Assembly (NCBI RefSeq): GCF_900129765.1
Contig: NZ_FQWU01000001.1
Coordinates: forward strand, 806,001-870,000
Source of the DNA: Massilia sp. CF038
Lineage (GTDB): Bacteria; Pseudomonadota; Gammaproteobacteria; Burkholderiales; Burkholderiaceae_D
Length of the DNA: 64,000 nt
Direction of reading: 5' to 3'
Below, piece by piece: positions 47,561 to 56,869 of the stretch. Position 1 is the stretch's first letter; each line of letters starts with the position of its first letter. Made by a program: the position numbers and the translations under genes. A model generated the notes under the pieces. It saw only the letters and a program-made list of their open reading frames with translations. It was not told where the DNA came from and did not search any database.

Positions 47561-48151
47561 TCAGGAAAACATGCGCCAGGCGGGCCAGCCCGACAGGGCC
47601 AGCTGCAAGCCCGTGCCGCAGGCAATGGCGATGGCGTAAGGCAGCTTGCCGGTGGGCGTGGCCGGTGCATCGATACGGGCGTCGACGCCACCCATGCCGC
47701 GCACCAGGGCACTGCGCAGCATGTGATGGACATTGCCCAGCACATGCGCCAGCTGGCCGCACCAGAGGGCCACCACCAGCGCCATCAGGCCGCCCGCAAG
47801 CATGGCCAGCAAGGTGGCACCAATCACAGCCGGGCTGCCCAGAAAGGCGCCCACCATGGCCATCAGCTTGACGTCGCCAGCGCCCAGGGCTTGCAGGGCG
47901 TAAAAGGGAAGCAGTAACAACAGACCGGTAGCGAGCCCGGCCAGACTGAACAGCGGGCCCAGGCCGCTGGCGGGCGTACCCGGCAGGGCAGCAGCCGCTG
48001 GGAGCAGACTGTGCAGCAGCAGGGCGATGACACAGCCGGCCATGACCACGGTATTGGGGATGCGGCGCGCACGCACGTCATGCCAGACCGCGGCGCCCAG
48101 GGCCAGCGCCAGTGCAAGGGCGGGCAAGAGCGCGAGGGAGACGGTGTGCAT
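47561..48151 (-). CDS. cpaA: Flp prepilin peptidase CpaA/TadV
   Basis: 196-residue membrane aspartic peptidase (A24 family). The two catalytic aspartates lie in VWHDVRARRIPN and LGAGDVKLMAM (GxGD). Several hydrophobic helices are present. It has no N-terminal domain with the four cysteines found in PilD, so it should cleave Flp prepilins without methylating them. It is encoded between the pilin genes and the membrane methyltransferase. Confidence 0.93.
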   Translation of the reverse strand: MHTVSLALLPALALALALGAAVWHDVRARRIPNTVVMAGCVIALLLHSLLPAAAALPGTPASGLGPLFSLAGLATGLLLLLPFYALQALGAGDVKLMAMVGAFLGSPAVIGATLLAMLAGGLMALVVALWCGQLAHVLGNVHHMLRSALVRGMGGVDARIDAPATPTGKLPYAIAIACGTGLQLALSGWPAWRMFS

Positions 48152-48223
48152 GGTGGGGGCCGGTGGCGTTGGGCTGGGGGGTCCGGCACGCGGCGGTGCC
48201 GGAACATGCAGCGCAGGCGTCGA

Positions 48224-48382
48224 TTACAGCGCGTCCGAAACCGACTTGAAGGTCGTATTCAGATTGGTGCCGATCAATTTGACGGCGGCGACGATCACGA
48301 CTGCGATCAGGGCAGCGATGAGGCCGTATTCGATGGCGGTGACACCTGCTTCGTCATTCATGAACTTTTTGATGGCTTGCAT
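48224..48382 (-). CDS. flp: Flp major pilin
   Basis: 52 residues read by eye. A short charged leader MQAIKKFMNDEAG ends in the cleavage glycine G13. The mature part starts VTAIEYGLIAALIAVVIVA, with the conserved Glu-Tyr at +5/+6 and a hydrophobic core of about 20 residues, then VKLIGTNLNTTFKSVSDAL. This is the classical Flp signature. The ATG has an AAGGA site 8 bases upstream. It is the likely main pilus subunit, cleaved by CpaA. Confidence 0.93.
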   Translation of the reverse strand: MQAIKKFMNDEAGVTAIEYGLIAALIAVVIVAAVKLIGTNLNTTFKSVSDAL

Positions 48383-48442
48383 GATAGTTTCCTTCAAGGT
48401 TAGTGGACATCGACAAGTTGAGACTGCTCGGCGCTTTCGTCT

Positions 48443-48613
48443 TCACGTCCCCAGATTCAATGCGATGAGGATGATGATGCTGACGACGGCAACCAATGAC
48501 GCCAATAGTGCAAACTCGTACATTGACGCGCCGGTTTTTTCTGCCAGAAAGTGCGACAGGGACTGGGTGCTTGCTGACGACATCGCTACCGTAGTTGTAG
48601 TTTCAGCTCGCAT
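48443..48613 (-). CDS. Second Flp-type pilin with Glu-Phe motif
   Basis: 56 residues from the ATG with AGGAG 6 bases upstream. A longer frame continues upstream but has no better site. The leader ends EKTG (G28) and the mature start is ASMYEFALLASLVAVVSIII, so glutamate is at +5 but phenylalanine replaces tyrosine at +6. Only 28 mature residues remain (ending LIALNLGT), shorter than the major pilin. It may be a minor pilin or an unusual major one. Confidence 0.8.
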   Translation of the reverse strand: MRAETTTTVAMSSASTQSLSHFLAEKTGASMYEFALLASLVAVVSIIILIALNLGT

Positions 48614-48723
48614 CGCGATCTCCTGTTGTAATTTCCGCGCCGACAACTCACTTTACTCAAAGGAAATAAGCATTACATCAAACGAAACTACTCTTTCTCA
48701 GAGGTAAATTGTCCCGTGGAATT

Positions 48724-48755
48724 TTCCAATAGGCATGACAAATGTCCTGTTGGAA
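48724..48755. promoter_or_regulatory. 32-bp dyad upstream of the pilin genes
   Basis: TTCCAATAGG (48724-48733) and CCTGTTGGAA (48746-48755) form a near-perfect inverted repeat (9 of 10) with a 12-base spacer. A further TGGAA lies just to the left. It lies between the response regulator stop and the second pilin start, so it may be an operator or a terminator of the regulator genes. Confidence 0.4.
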
Positions 48756-48822
48756 TTAAAGTACAGGCGCGACAATGCCGGTGGCCGTGACCACCAGCTG
48801 CTTTGTCATAGGGAGAAGGGGC

Positions 48823-49518
48823 TTAGCTGGTTGAAATTTCCTGCGTGCCGAGTTGATGTTTTACCGCGTAAACATACAACTCCAGCCGGTTCGCCACGCC
48901 CAGTTTTTTGTAGATGGACACCAGGTGATTCCGCAAGGTGTGTTCAGAAATGAACAGACTTTGCGCAAGCGAATGATTGGGGGCGCCGTTGCCGCTGACG
49001 ATGGAGGCAATGATCTTGTGTTCACGTGCAGTCAGGCTGGCCAGGCGCTGGGCTTCGGGGTCGGGCCGGCGCGGCACGGCCGGGCGGGTCAGCTCGTTGA
49101 GCACGCGCGCCATCATGGCGTGTTCAATCCACAATTCGCCTTCGCTGACCTTGGTGACCGCCTTGAGCACCAGTTCGGCCGGCGCATCTTTGCGCAGCAA
49201 GCCGCGGGCGCCACCACGAATGGCGCGTTCGAGCAGGGCATCATCGCGCGAGCCGGTAAAAATAAGTACCCGGGTGCGTTCATTGGTCAGGAACAGCGGC
49301 AGCAAGTCAATGGCACACACGCCGTTCAGGTCCAGGTCGAGCAGCACCACGTCGGGTACGCACTGCGCCAGCGCGGCGCGCGCCTCTTCCAGGGTGGTGG
49401 CCGAGGCGACCACGGTGATGCCCGCGTGCGCGCTCTCGAGCAAGCGCTGCAAGCCCCACAGCATGGTCTTGTGATCGTCGACCAGCATGACCTGAATGGT
49501 TTTTTCCTGTACTTGCAT
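48823..49518 (-). CDS. NarL/FixJ response regulator of the Tad locus
   Basis: 231 residues. The receiver has VMLVDDHKTM with the acidic pair and D61 in VVLLDLDLNG as the phospho-acceptor; the lysine lies in GLLRKDAPAE. The C-terminal LuxR-type helix-turn-helix reads LTAREHKIIASIVSGNG and ISEHTLRNHLVSIYKKLG. It is immediately downstream of the NarX-type kinase and upstream of the pilins, so it most likely controls Tad expression. Confidence 0.9.
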   Translation of the reverse strand: MQVQEKTIQVMLVDDHKTMLWGLQRLLESAHAGITVVASATTLEEARAALAQCVPDVVLLDLDLNGVCAIDLLPLFLTNERTRVLIFTGSRDDALLERAIRGGARGLLRKDAPAELVLKAVTKVSEGELWIEHAMMARVLNELTRPAVPRRPDPEAQRLASLTAREHKIIASIVSGNGAPNHSLAQSLFISEHTLRNHLVSIYKKLGVANRLELYVYAVKHQLGTQEISTS

Positions 49519-49527
49519 GATGGTGTC

Positions 49528-51207
49528 CTAAATCGGAATGTCGATGCATACGACGGTGCGCGCCGGATTGCGCTGTTCGATACGGATGGTGCCGCCCAGC
49601 GACAGGGTGCGTTCGCTGATCGAGACCGGGTAAAACGCCGGTGCCGGTCCGTCGCTGGCGTCATTCGGGTTTTCAATTTCGATATTCAGGCTTTCCTGGT
49701 CGTAGCGCAGCCGCACCCAGGCCTGGCGCGCGGCAGTGTGCTTGCGAATGTTGCTGATACCCTCGGTAATCAGGTGAACGGCAGCGGCAGCGAGGCGGTC
49801 GCCAATGTCGACCCGCACCGGCATTTCGAGCGCAATGTCGATCCCGTAAATCAGACGCACCTGGCGCGCATGATGGCGCAGGGCGCTGTAGAACAGGGGC
49901 TCGCTGAAGCCCGATTCCTTGGCAAAGCCGCCCACATAGTGGCGCAGGTCGCGCACTACCTCGGCCGTCATCAGTGCCAGCGTGTCGAGTTCATCGAACA
50001 GGGGATTGTCGGGCGCGGCCTTGGCGCGCAGCGCCGTGAGCGTATGCGACAGGCCGATGTAGGGCTGGACGGTGGAGTCGTGCAGGTCGCGCGAGATCTT
50101 GCGCCGCTCGCGCAGTGCCGCTTCGCTGGCCAGGCGGTCAAGTAGATAAATATTTTCCAGTACCGGCACCACCTGGCCGGCGATCTGGCACAGGAACAGG
50201 ACGTCTGCACGGCTATAGTTCATTTGCACCGACGCCATGAATGCGCGCCCTTCGCTGTTCTGGATCGACAGGGGGGTGCTGATGAAGGAGCGCACCTCCA
50301 GCATTTCGGCCAGGCGCTCGCCAGCGTCGCCCTCGCATTCGCGCCATTGATCGTGCTCCAGATCGTAATAGCAGAATGCACCGCCGCGCGGCAGCCAGGG
50401 CAGGGCCGTACTGGTATACAGCACCGGCATGCCGGGCGGCAGCGACATCAGCAAGGGCGCAGTGGCGTCGCTGTTGTCGTCGGCCGGCAGGTCGGCCACG
50501 CTGGCACCGGCATCGTTGATGACACGCAGTGCCCAGCGCGGTGAACGCAGGCGGCGGCTGACCATGACGCAGGAACTGGCCTGGAAAAAGTGACGCACCC
50601 GCTGCAGCACGTCGTTGATGGTGTGCTCGACGCCAAAGCGCGGATTGGACAGGCGGCTGACGTCGCGCAGCAGGGCCAGGCGGCGCTTCTGGACCAGATT
50701 GGCTTCGCCCCAGCGCGCGATCATGTAGCCCAGCGCCAGCAGGAAGGCGGCGCGCAGCAGCACCTGCAGCACTTCCGAGGATGCGGTGGCCGAATGGGCG
50801 GTCAGGGAAAACAGCACCGCCGAGGCGAGGGTGACGCGCGCGCCCTCGTCAAAGCCGAAGCGAAATGCCGTGGTCAGGATGGAAAAGAAGTAGAACATGA
50901 AGAACAGGCTGGCCTGGCCGCCGGTGACAAACACCAGCAGGGTGTACCAGGCCAGGTCGATCCAGGTGCTCAGGGTGCCCAGGGGCGCGTGGCGACGCAC
51001 GTGCGCCAGCAGATACAGGGCCACATTGTGCAGGGTAAAACCGGAAAAGATGACCCAGGTAAAGGCGGGCATTTTCTGGACCATGGCCGGGTCCATCAGC
51101 ACTGTGATAATGGTCGACGCTGCCAGAACCAGACGAACCGTGCCGACGATGGAGGCGCTGTCCTCGTCGCTGGGGTAGGTATCGGCTGCGATGCTCGCTG
51201 GCTTCAT
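49528..51207 (-). CDS. NarX-type sensor histidine kinase of the Tad locus
   Basis: 559 residues from the ATG at 51207; a TTG at 51276 would add 23. The N-terminal 200 residues are hydrophobic with about five to six membrane helices. A GAF-like sensor region spans about 215-365. The HisKA_3 dimerisation helix contains RKISRDLHDSTVQPY with H376. The HATPase domain has an N box EGISNIRKH, but the usual D.G.G glycine boxes are replaced (ENPNDASDGPAP), so ATP binding is uncertain. The gene ends 9 bases before the response regulator. Confidence 0.82.
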   Translation of the reverse strand: MKPASIAADTYPSDEDSASIVGTVRLVLAASTIITVLMDPAMVQKMPAFTWVIFSGFTLHNVALYLLAHVRRHAPLGTLSTWIDLAWYTLLVFVTGGQASLFFMFYFFSILTTAFRFGFDEGARVTLASAVLFSLTAHSATASSEVLQVLLRAAFLLALGYMIARWGEANLVQKRRLALLRDVSRLSNPRFGVEHTINDVLQRVRHFFQASSCVMVSRRLRSPRWALRVINDAGASVADLPADDNSDATAPLLMSLPPGMPVLYTSTALPWLPRGGAFCYYDLEHDQWRECEGDAGERLAEMLEVRSFISTPLSIQNSEGRAFMASVQMNYSRADVLFLCQIAGQVVPVLENIYLLDRLASEAALRERRKISRDLHDSTVQPYIGLSHTLTALRAKAAPDNPLFDELDTLALMTAEVVRDLRHYVGGFAKESGFSEPLFYSALRHHARQVRLIYGIDIALEMPVRVDIGDRLAAAAVHLITEGISNIRKHTAARQAWVRLRYDQESLNIEIENPNDASDGPAPAFYPVSISERTLSLGGTIRIEQRNPARTVVCIDIPI

Positions 51208-51508
51208 GAACGTTACCACCTGGTTCGCCACATGGGTGCCACGCGGGCGCGCGGCCGGATCCTGGGTACGTGACAATCATACCATTCGTGCTTAATAAAA
51301 TGGTATTTCTTGTAGGTTTTTTCCTACAAAAAACACGGCGTTCCATAGGGGAAGTGATGTTTGAATTTGGGAAAAATCTTTCCGCAAAGACTCACCAAAA
51401 GTCACCAAAAATAGTGTCGCAATGGCAAGTTGCGTTCCTTAGTGTTCGACAAGCAGGGGCTTACCCGCTAAACTACCGACCACTGAGAATGCCGCAGAAG
51501 GAGAATGT
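51208..51508. other. Intergenic region kinase-accD
   Basis: 301 bases between the divergent Tad kinase and accD. It holds a TTGTAGG/CCTACAA hairpin with a T6 loop (51310-51329), AT-rich DNA, a possible 51-codon ORF (51357-51512), and a weak accD promoter (51445-51474). It is the right border of the putative Tad insertion. No transposase or attachment repeat is seen. Confidence 0.4.
51445..51474 (+). promoter_or_regulatory. Possible sigma-70 promoter for accD
   Basis: TTCGAC (51445-51450) and TAAACT (51469-51474) are separated by 18 bases, 35 bases upstream of the accD start. The hexamers are weak matches, so this is low confidence. A new promoter would be expected once trpA is no longer adjacent. 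Confidence 0.3.
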
Positions 51509-52381
51509 ATGAGTTGGCTGGAAAAACTGCTGCCCCCCCGAATTCAGCGCTCCGACGCTGGCGCCCGCAAAACCATGCCGGAAGGCTTGTGGGTCAAATG
51601 CCCGTCGTGTGAAGCGGTGTTGTACCGTACCGACCTCGAATCGAACCTGCATGTATGCCCGAAATGCAGCCACCACATGCGCATCCGCGCGCGCGAGCGC
51701 CTCGATGGCTTGCTCGACGAAGGCGGCCGCTACGAAATCGGCCAGGAAACCCTGCCGGTCGACACGCTCAAATTCAAGGACAGCAAAAAGTATCCAGACC
51801 GCCTCAAGGCCGCCATGGACGCCACCGGCGAAACCGATGCCCTGATCGTGCTGGGTGGTTCCATCATGAGCTTGCCGGTGGTGGTGGCCTGCTTTGAATT
51901 CGAATTCATGGGCGGCTCCATGGGCTCGGTCGTTGGCGAGCGCTTTGTGCGCGGCGCCCAGATCGCGCTGGAGCAGAAGGTGCCGTTCATCTGCATTACC
52001 GCCACCGGTGGTGCGCGCATGCAGGAAGGCTTGCTGTCGCTGATGCAAATGGCAAAAACCACGGCCATGCTGACCAAGCTGTCCGAGAAAAAGCTGCCAT
52101 TCATCAGCGTCCTGACCGACCCGACCATGGGCGGCGTATCGGCCTCGTTTGCCTTCATGGGCGACGTGGTCATTGCCGAGCCGAAGGCGCTGATTGGTTT
52201 TGCCGGCCCGCGCGTGATTGAAAACACGGTGCGTGAAAAGCTGCCGGAAGGCTTCCAGCGTGCCGAGTTCCTGGTCACCAAGGGCGCGGTTGACATGATC
52301 GTCGACCGCCGCAAGATGCGCGAAGAAATCGCGCGTCTGCTGGCGCTGCTGCAGGATCAGGCGGCGGACGTGATCGCTTAA
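51509..52381 (+). CDS. accD: Acetyl-CoA carboxylase carboxyltransferase subunit beta
   Basis: 290 residues. The N-terminal zinc ribbon has C31, C34, C50 and C53 ([16 protein letters not shown]). The carboxyltransferase core contains [12 protein letters not shown] and [11 protein letters not shown]. It makes malonyl-CoA for fatty acid synthesis with AccA. A GAAGGAG site precedes the ATG. In most relatives it follows trpA directly; here the Tad locus separates them. Confidence 0.97.
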   Translation: MSWLEKLLPPRIQRSDAGARKTMPEGLWVKCPSCEAVLYRTDLESNLHVCPKCSHHMRIRARERLDGLLDEGGRYEIGQETLPVDTLKFKDSKKYPDRLKAAMDATGETDALIVLGGSIMSLPVVVACFEFEFMGGSMGSVVGERFVRGAQIALEQKVPFICITATGGARMQEGLLSLMQMAKTTAMLTKLSEKKLPFISVLTDPTMGGVSASFAFMGDVVIAEPKALIGFAGPRVIENTVREKLPEGFQRAEFLVTKGAVDMIVDRRKMREEIARLLALLQDQAADVIA

Positions 52382-52455
52382 ACGTCTTTGCTTTTCGTGG
52401 CGGCTCGCGGTGCAAGGTGTCTTGCGCCCCGGGCCGTTTTTACTGGCTGCACCCC

Positions 52456-52542
52456 ACATCGTCCTCGCGGAGGCGGGGACCTATAGCACGCTGAACAACT
52501 TCGGTCACGTGGAATGGGCCCCCGCCTTCGCGAGGGCGATGT
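52456..52542. repeat. Dispersed palindromic repeat, copy 4 (87 bp)
   Basis: Begins ACATCGTCCTCGCGGAGGCG and ends CGCCTTCGCGAGGGCGATGT. It has the same length as copies 1 and 2. It sits between accD and folC, 75 bases after the accD stop, the only copy not close to a stop codon. Confidence 0.85.
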
Positions 52543-52569
52543 CTGCTCATCAATTGACGATTCCTGATT

Positions 52570-53868
52570 ATGTCCCAACTGCCCACCACCTTGCCCGCCT
52601 GGCTAGCCCTGCTTGAATCGCGCCACGCTGAAGTTCATATCGACATGGGTCTGGACCGTGTCCGCGCCGTGAAAGAGCGGATGGCGCTGGCGTTCAGCTG
52701 TCCCGTCATCATGGTGGCCGGCACCAACGGCAAGGGCTCGACCTGCGCCATGCTCGAATCGATCCTGCTGCGCGCCGGCTACAAAGTGGGCTTGTACATC
52801 AAACCCCACTTCCTCGACTTTAACGAGCGCGCCCGCATTGGCGGCGACCTGGCCACCGACGACGCGCTGGTCGCCAGCTTCAACGCCGTGGAAGACAAGC
52901 GCGGCGACATCGACCTGACCTATTTCGAGTTCACCACCCTGGCCATCATGCACCTGCTCGCTGGCAGCGGTATTGATGTGGCGATTCTGGAAGTCGGTCT
53001 GGGCGGGCGCCTGGACGCCGTGAACGTCATTGATGCAGACGTATCCATCGTCACCTCGGTGGACATCGACCACACCGACTATCTGGGCGACACGCGGGAA
53101 AAAATTGGCTTTGAAAAAGCCGGTATTTTCCGTCCGGGCAAAGCGGCCATCTGCAGCGACCCGGTGCCCCCGGCCGCGCTGGTGGCCCACGCCGAAGCGA
53201 TCGGCGCCGACCTGTGGCTGCTGGGCCGTGACTTTAATTATTCCGGTGACAAGCAACAGTGGAATTATGGCGGGCGTGGCCAACGCCGCAATTCGCTGGC
53301 CTATCCGGGCTTGCGCGGCGCGAATCAATTGCTCAATGCCTCGGCCGCGCTGGCCGCGCTGGAAGTGCTGCGCCTGGAACTGCCCGTGGGCGCGCAAGAA
53401 GTGCGCACGGGCCTGGTGGTGGTGGAGTTGCCGGGACGCTTCCAGGTGCTGCCGGGCCGCCCGACCGTGATTCTGGACGTGGCGCACAACCCGCATGCAG
53501 CGTCCGCGCTGGCCCAGAACCTGGGCAATATGGGCTTCCATCCTTACACCTACGCCGTGTTTGGCGTCATGCAGGACAAGGATATTGACGGCGTCATCGC
53601 CCCGATGGCCCAGTACGTTGACCACTGGTGCGTGGCCGATTTGCCATCGCCCCGTTCGGCCAGCGCGGCCGAGCTGGCCGAACGCCTGGCCAGCCTGCCG
53701 CCGGGCGACGCCAAACCGGGCGAACGCAGCGCCACTGCCTTCCCCGATCCGGGCGCAGCTTTTGCAAATGCAATGAGCCGGGCCGGCGAGAATGATAGAA
53801 TTGTGGTCTTTGGTTCCTTCTACACCGTCGCCGGTGTGATGGCTGCCCGAAAAACCTCACCACACTGA
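52570..53868 (+). CDS. folC: Dihydrofolate/folylpolyglutamate synthase
   Basis: 432 residues of the Mur-ligase-like family. The ATP loop GTNGKGST is at 51-58. FEFTTLAIMHLL, VGLGGRLDAVNVI and VTSVDIDHTDYLG give the omega loop and metal site. C-terminal VILDVAHNPHAA is typical. It adds glutamate to folates. The gene lies between accD and the SPOR gene, as in other Burkholderiales. Confidence 0.96.
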   Translation: MSQLPTTLPAWLALLESRHAEVHIDMGLDRVRAVKERMALAFSCPVIMVAGTNGKGSTCAMLESILLRAGYKVGLYIKPHFLDFNERARIGGDLATDDALVASFNAVEDKRGDIDLTYFEFTTLAIMHLLAGSGIDVAILEVGLGGRLDAVNVIDADVSIVTSVDIDHTDYLGDTREKIGFEKAGIFRPGKAAICSDPVPPAALVAHAEAIGADLWLLGRDFNYSGDKQQWNYGGRGQRRNSLAYPGLRGANQLLNASAALAALEVLRLELPVGAQEVRTGLVVVELPGRFQVLPGRPTVILDVAHNPHAASALAQNLGNMGFHPYTYAVFGVMQDKDIDGVIAPMAQYVDHWCVADLPSPRSASAAELAERLASLPPGDAKPGERSATAFPDPGAAFANAMSRAGENDRIVVFGSFYTVAGVMAARKTSPH

Positions 53869-53878
53869 AGACAAACGC

Positions 53879-54787
53879 ATGGGCTTGTTCTCGTTCTTAA
53901 ATAAAAACAAGCAAGAAACCGCTGACGAAGACAGTGGCTATGTTTCCCGCGACGACGACGAAAGCGCGCGGGCCCGCTCCAAGCGCGCTTCCAGCGCCGG
54001 CGAACCTGCCGCCAAGCGCGGCAAGACCGCCCGTGCTGCCGCCGACGACCCCGTTTTGCCAGAAAAAAAGCGCGCGCGCCGGCGTCTGGTGGGCGCCATC
54101 GCCCTGGCTCTGGCCGTGGCCATTGGCTTGCCGATGGTGCTCGATTCCGAACCGAAACCGCTGGCCAGCGATATTGACATTCGTATTCCATCCAAGGACA
54201 AGGCCGTTGCCCAGGTCCAGCCGCGCGCCGAAGTGCGCCCGCCGGCACCGGTGGCCGCCGCCGACAGCCTGGACAAGCGCGAAGAAATCGTCGACGTGCC
54301 GAAAACGACTGGTGCCCCAGTGCCCCTGGTGACCGTGCCGCGCGAGGTGGCCGAGGTGCGCACCCCGGCCGTCAAGCCCGACACCAAGCCCGCAAAACCC
54401 GAGGTCAAGCCGCTCAAGCCAGCTGAAAAGCCTGCTGACAAAGTGGCCGACAAGCCGGCCGCCAAACCGGTCAAGCCGGAGCCAAAACCGGAGCCGAAGC
54501 CAGTCGCCAAGCCCGACGCCGAGCGCGCGCTGGCCATCCTCGAAGACAAGGAAGTGCCGGCCCCCGCCGCGCAAAAGTACATCGTCCAGGTAGCGGCCCT
54601 GGCCAGCCAGGAAAAAGCCACCGAGTTGCAGACCAGGCTGAAAGACGCCGGCATTCCCGCCTTCACCCAGAAAGGCAGCGGCGACCTGGTGCGCGTGCGC
54701 GTCGGCCCGTTCAGCAAGGATGAAGGCGAAAAAGTGCGCGCCAAGCTGGGCAAGCTGGGGCTGTCCGGCAGCCTGGTGCCAAACTAA
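53879..54787 (+). CDS. SPOR-domain membrane protein (DedD-like)
   Basis: 302 residues. A cytoplasmic, charged N-terminus (to about 65) precedes one membrane helix (LVGAIALALAVAIGLPMVL). A Lys/Pro-rich linker (about 145-220) leads to a SPOR domain (KYIVQVAALASQEKATELQ to SLVPN). SPOR domains bind denuded septal peptidoglycan, so the protein probably acts in cell division. The position after folC and before cvpA is conserved. Confidence 0.9.
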   Translation: MGLFSFLNKNKQETADEDSGYVSRDDDESARARSKRASSAGEPAAKRGKTARAAADDPVLPEKKRARRRLVGAIALALAVAIGLPMVLDSEPKPLASDIDIRIPSKDKAVAQVQPRAEVRPPAPVAAADSLDKREEIVDVPKTTGAPVPLVTVPREVAEVRTPAVKPDTKPAKPEVKPLKPAEKPADKVADKPAAKPVKPEPKPEPKPVAKPDAERALAILEDKEVPAPAAQKYIVQVAALASQEKATELQTRLKDAGIPAFTQKGSGDLVRVRVGPFSKDEGEKVRAKLGKLGLSGSLVPN

Positions 54788-54816
54788 TCATTTGATCCAG
54801 ACGGGAACAGCGCGGC

Positions 54817-55305
54817 GTGACGATTTTCGATTATTTGGTACTGTTTATCCTGATCGCATCGGTTGTCATCAGCATGTTGCGCGGCCTGATGAAAGAAATC
54901 CTGTCACTGGTCAGCTGGATCGTTGCCTTCGTGGTGGCCAATATGTTTGGCGCCGAGCTGGCGCCGCTGCTGCCGGGTGCGATTCCCGGCGCGGCCTTGC
55001 GCCTGATTGTGGCGTTTCTGATTCTGTTCATTGGCGTGCGCCTGTTGATGGGGCTGCTGATGATGGCGGTGGACGCGGCCATTAACGCGGCCGGCCTGAC
55101 GCTGGCGGACCGGGGCCTGGGCGGCCTGTTCGGTCTGGCGCGCGGGATCGTGATCGTGCTTGCTGGCGTGATGCTCGCCGGCATGACTGATTTGCCGAAA
55201 CAAGATTTTTGGAAGGACGCCTTGCTCAGTCCGATGGCCGAAACCGGCGCCCGCACTGTGCAACCCTTCCTGCCTGCGGATATCACGCGGCACGTACGGT
55301 TTTAA
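54817..55305 (+). CDS. cvpA: CvpA family membrane protein
   Basis: 162 residues with four membrane helices (DYLVLFILIASVVISML, ALRLIVAFLILFIGVRLL and others). The start is GTG (MTIFDYL). In E. coli CvpA is needed for colicin V production and for envelope stress tolerance; it precedes purF there too. The short spacing to purF (39 bases) fits an operon. Confidence 0.92.
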   Translation: MTIFDYLVLFILIASVVISMLRGLMKEILSLVSWIVAFVVANMFGAELAPLLPGAIPGAALRLIVAFLILFIGVRLLMGLLMMAVDAAINAAGLTLADRGLGGLFGLARGIVIVLAGVMLAGMTDLPKQDFWKDALLSPMAETGARTVQPFLPADITRHVRF

Positions 55306-55344
55306 TGAATTTTAAATCAGCAGTACCCTCTTCAGGAGCGCACC

Positions 55345-56865
<1,521 letters not shown>

Positions 56866-56869
56866 GGTC

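Noticed and set aside
34655-51508. Prophage or integrative element
   Set aside because: No integrase, phage structural genes, tRNA or attachment repeats are seen; the content is a complete Tad pilus locus.
52378-52578. Small protein encoded in the dispersed repeat
   Set aside because: The same Arg/Pro-rich short frame arises in each copy of the palindromic element and has no start signal; it is a translation of a non-coding repeat.
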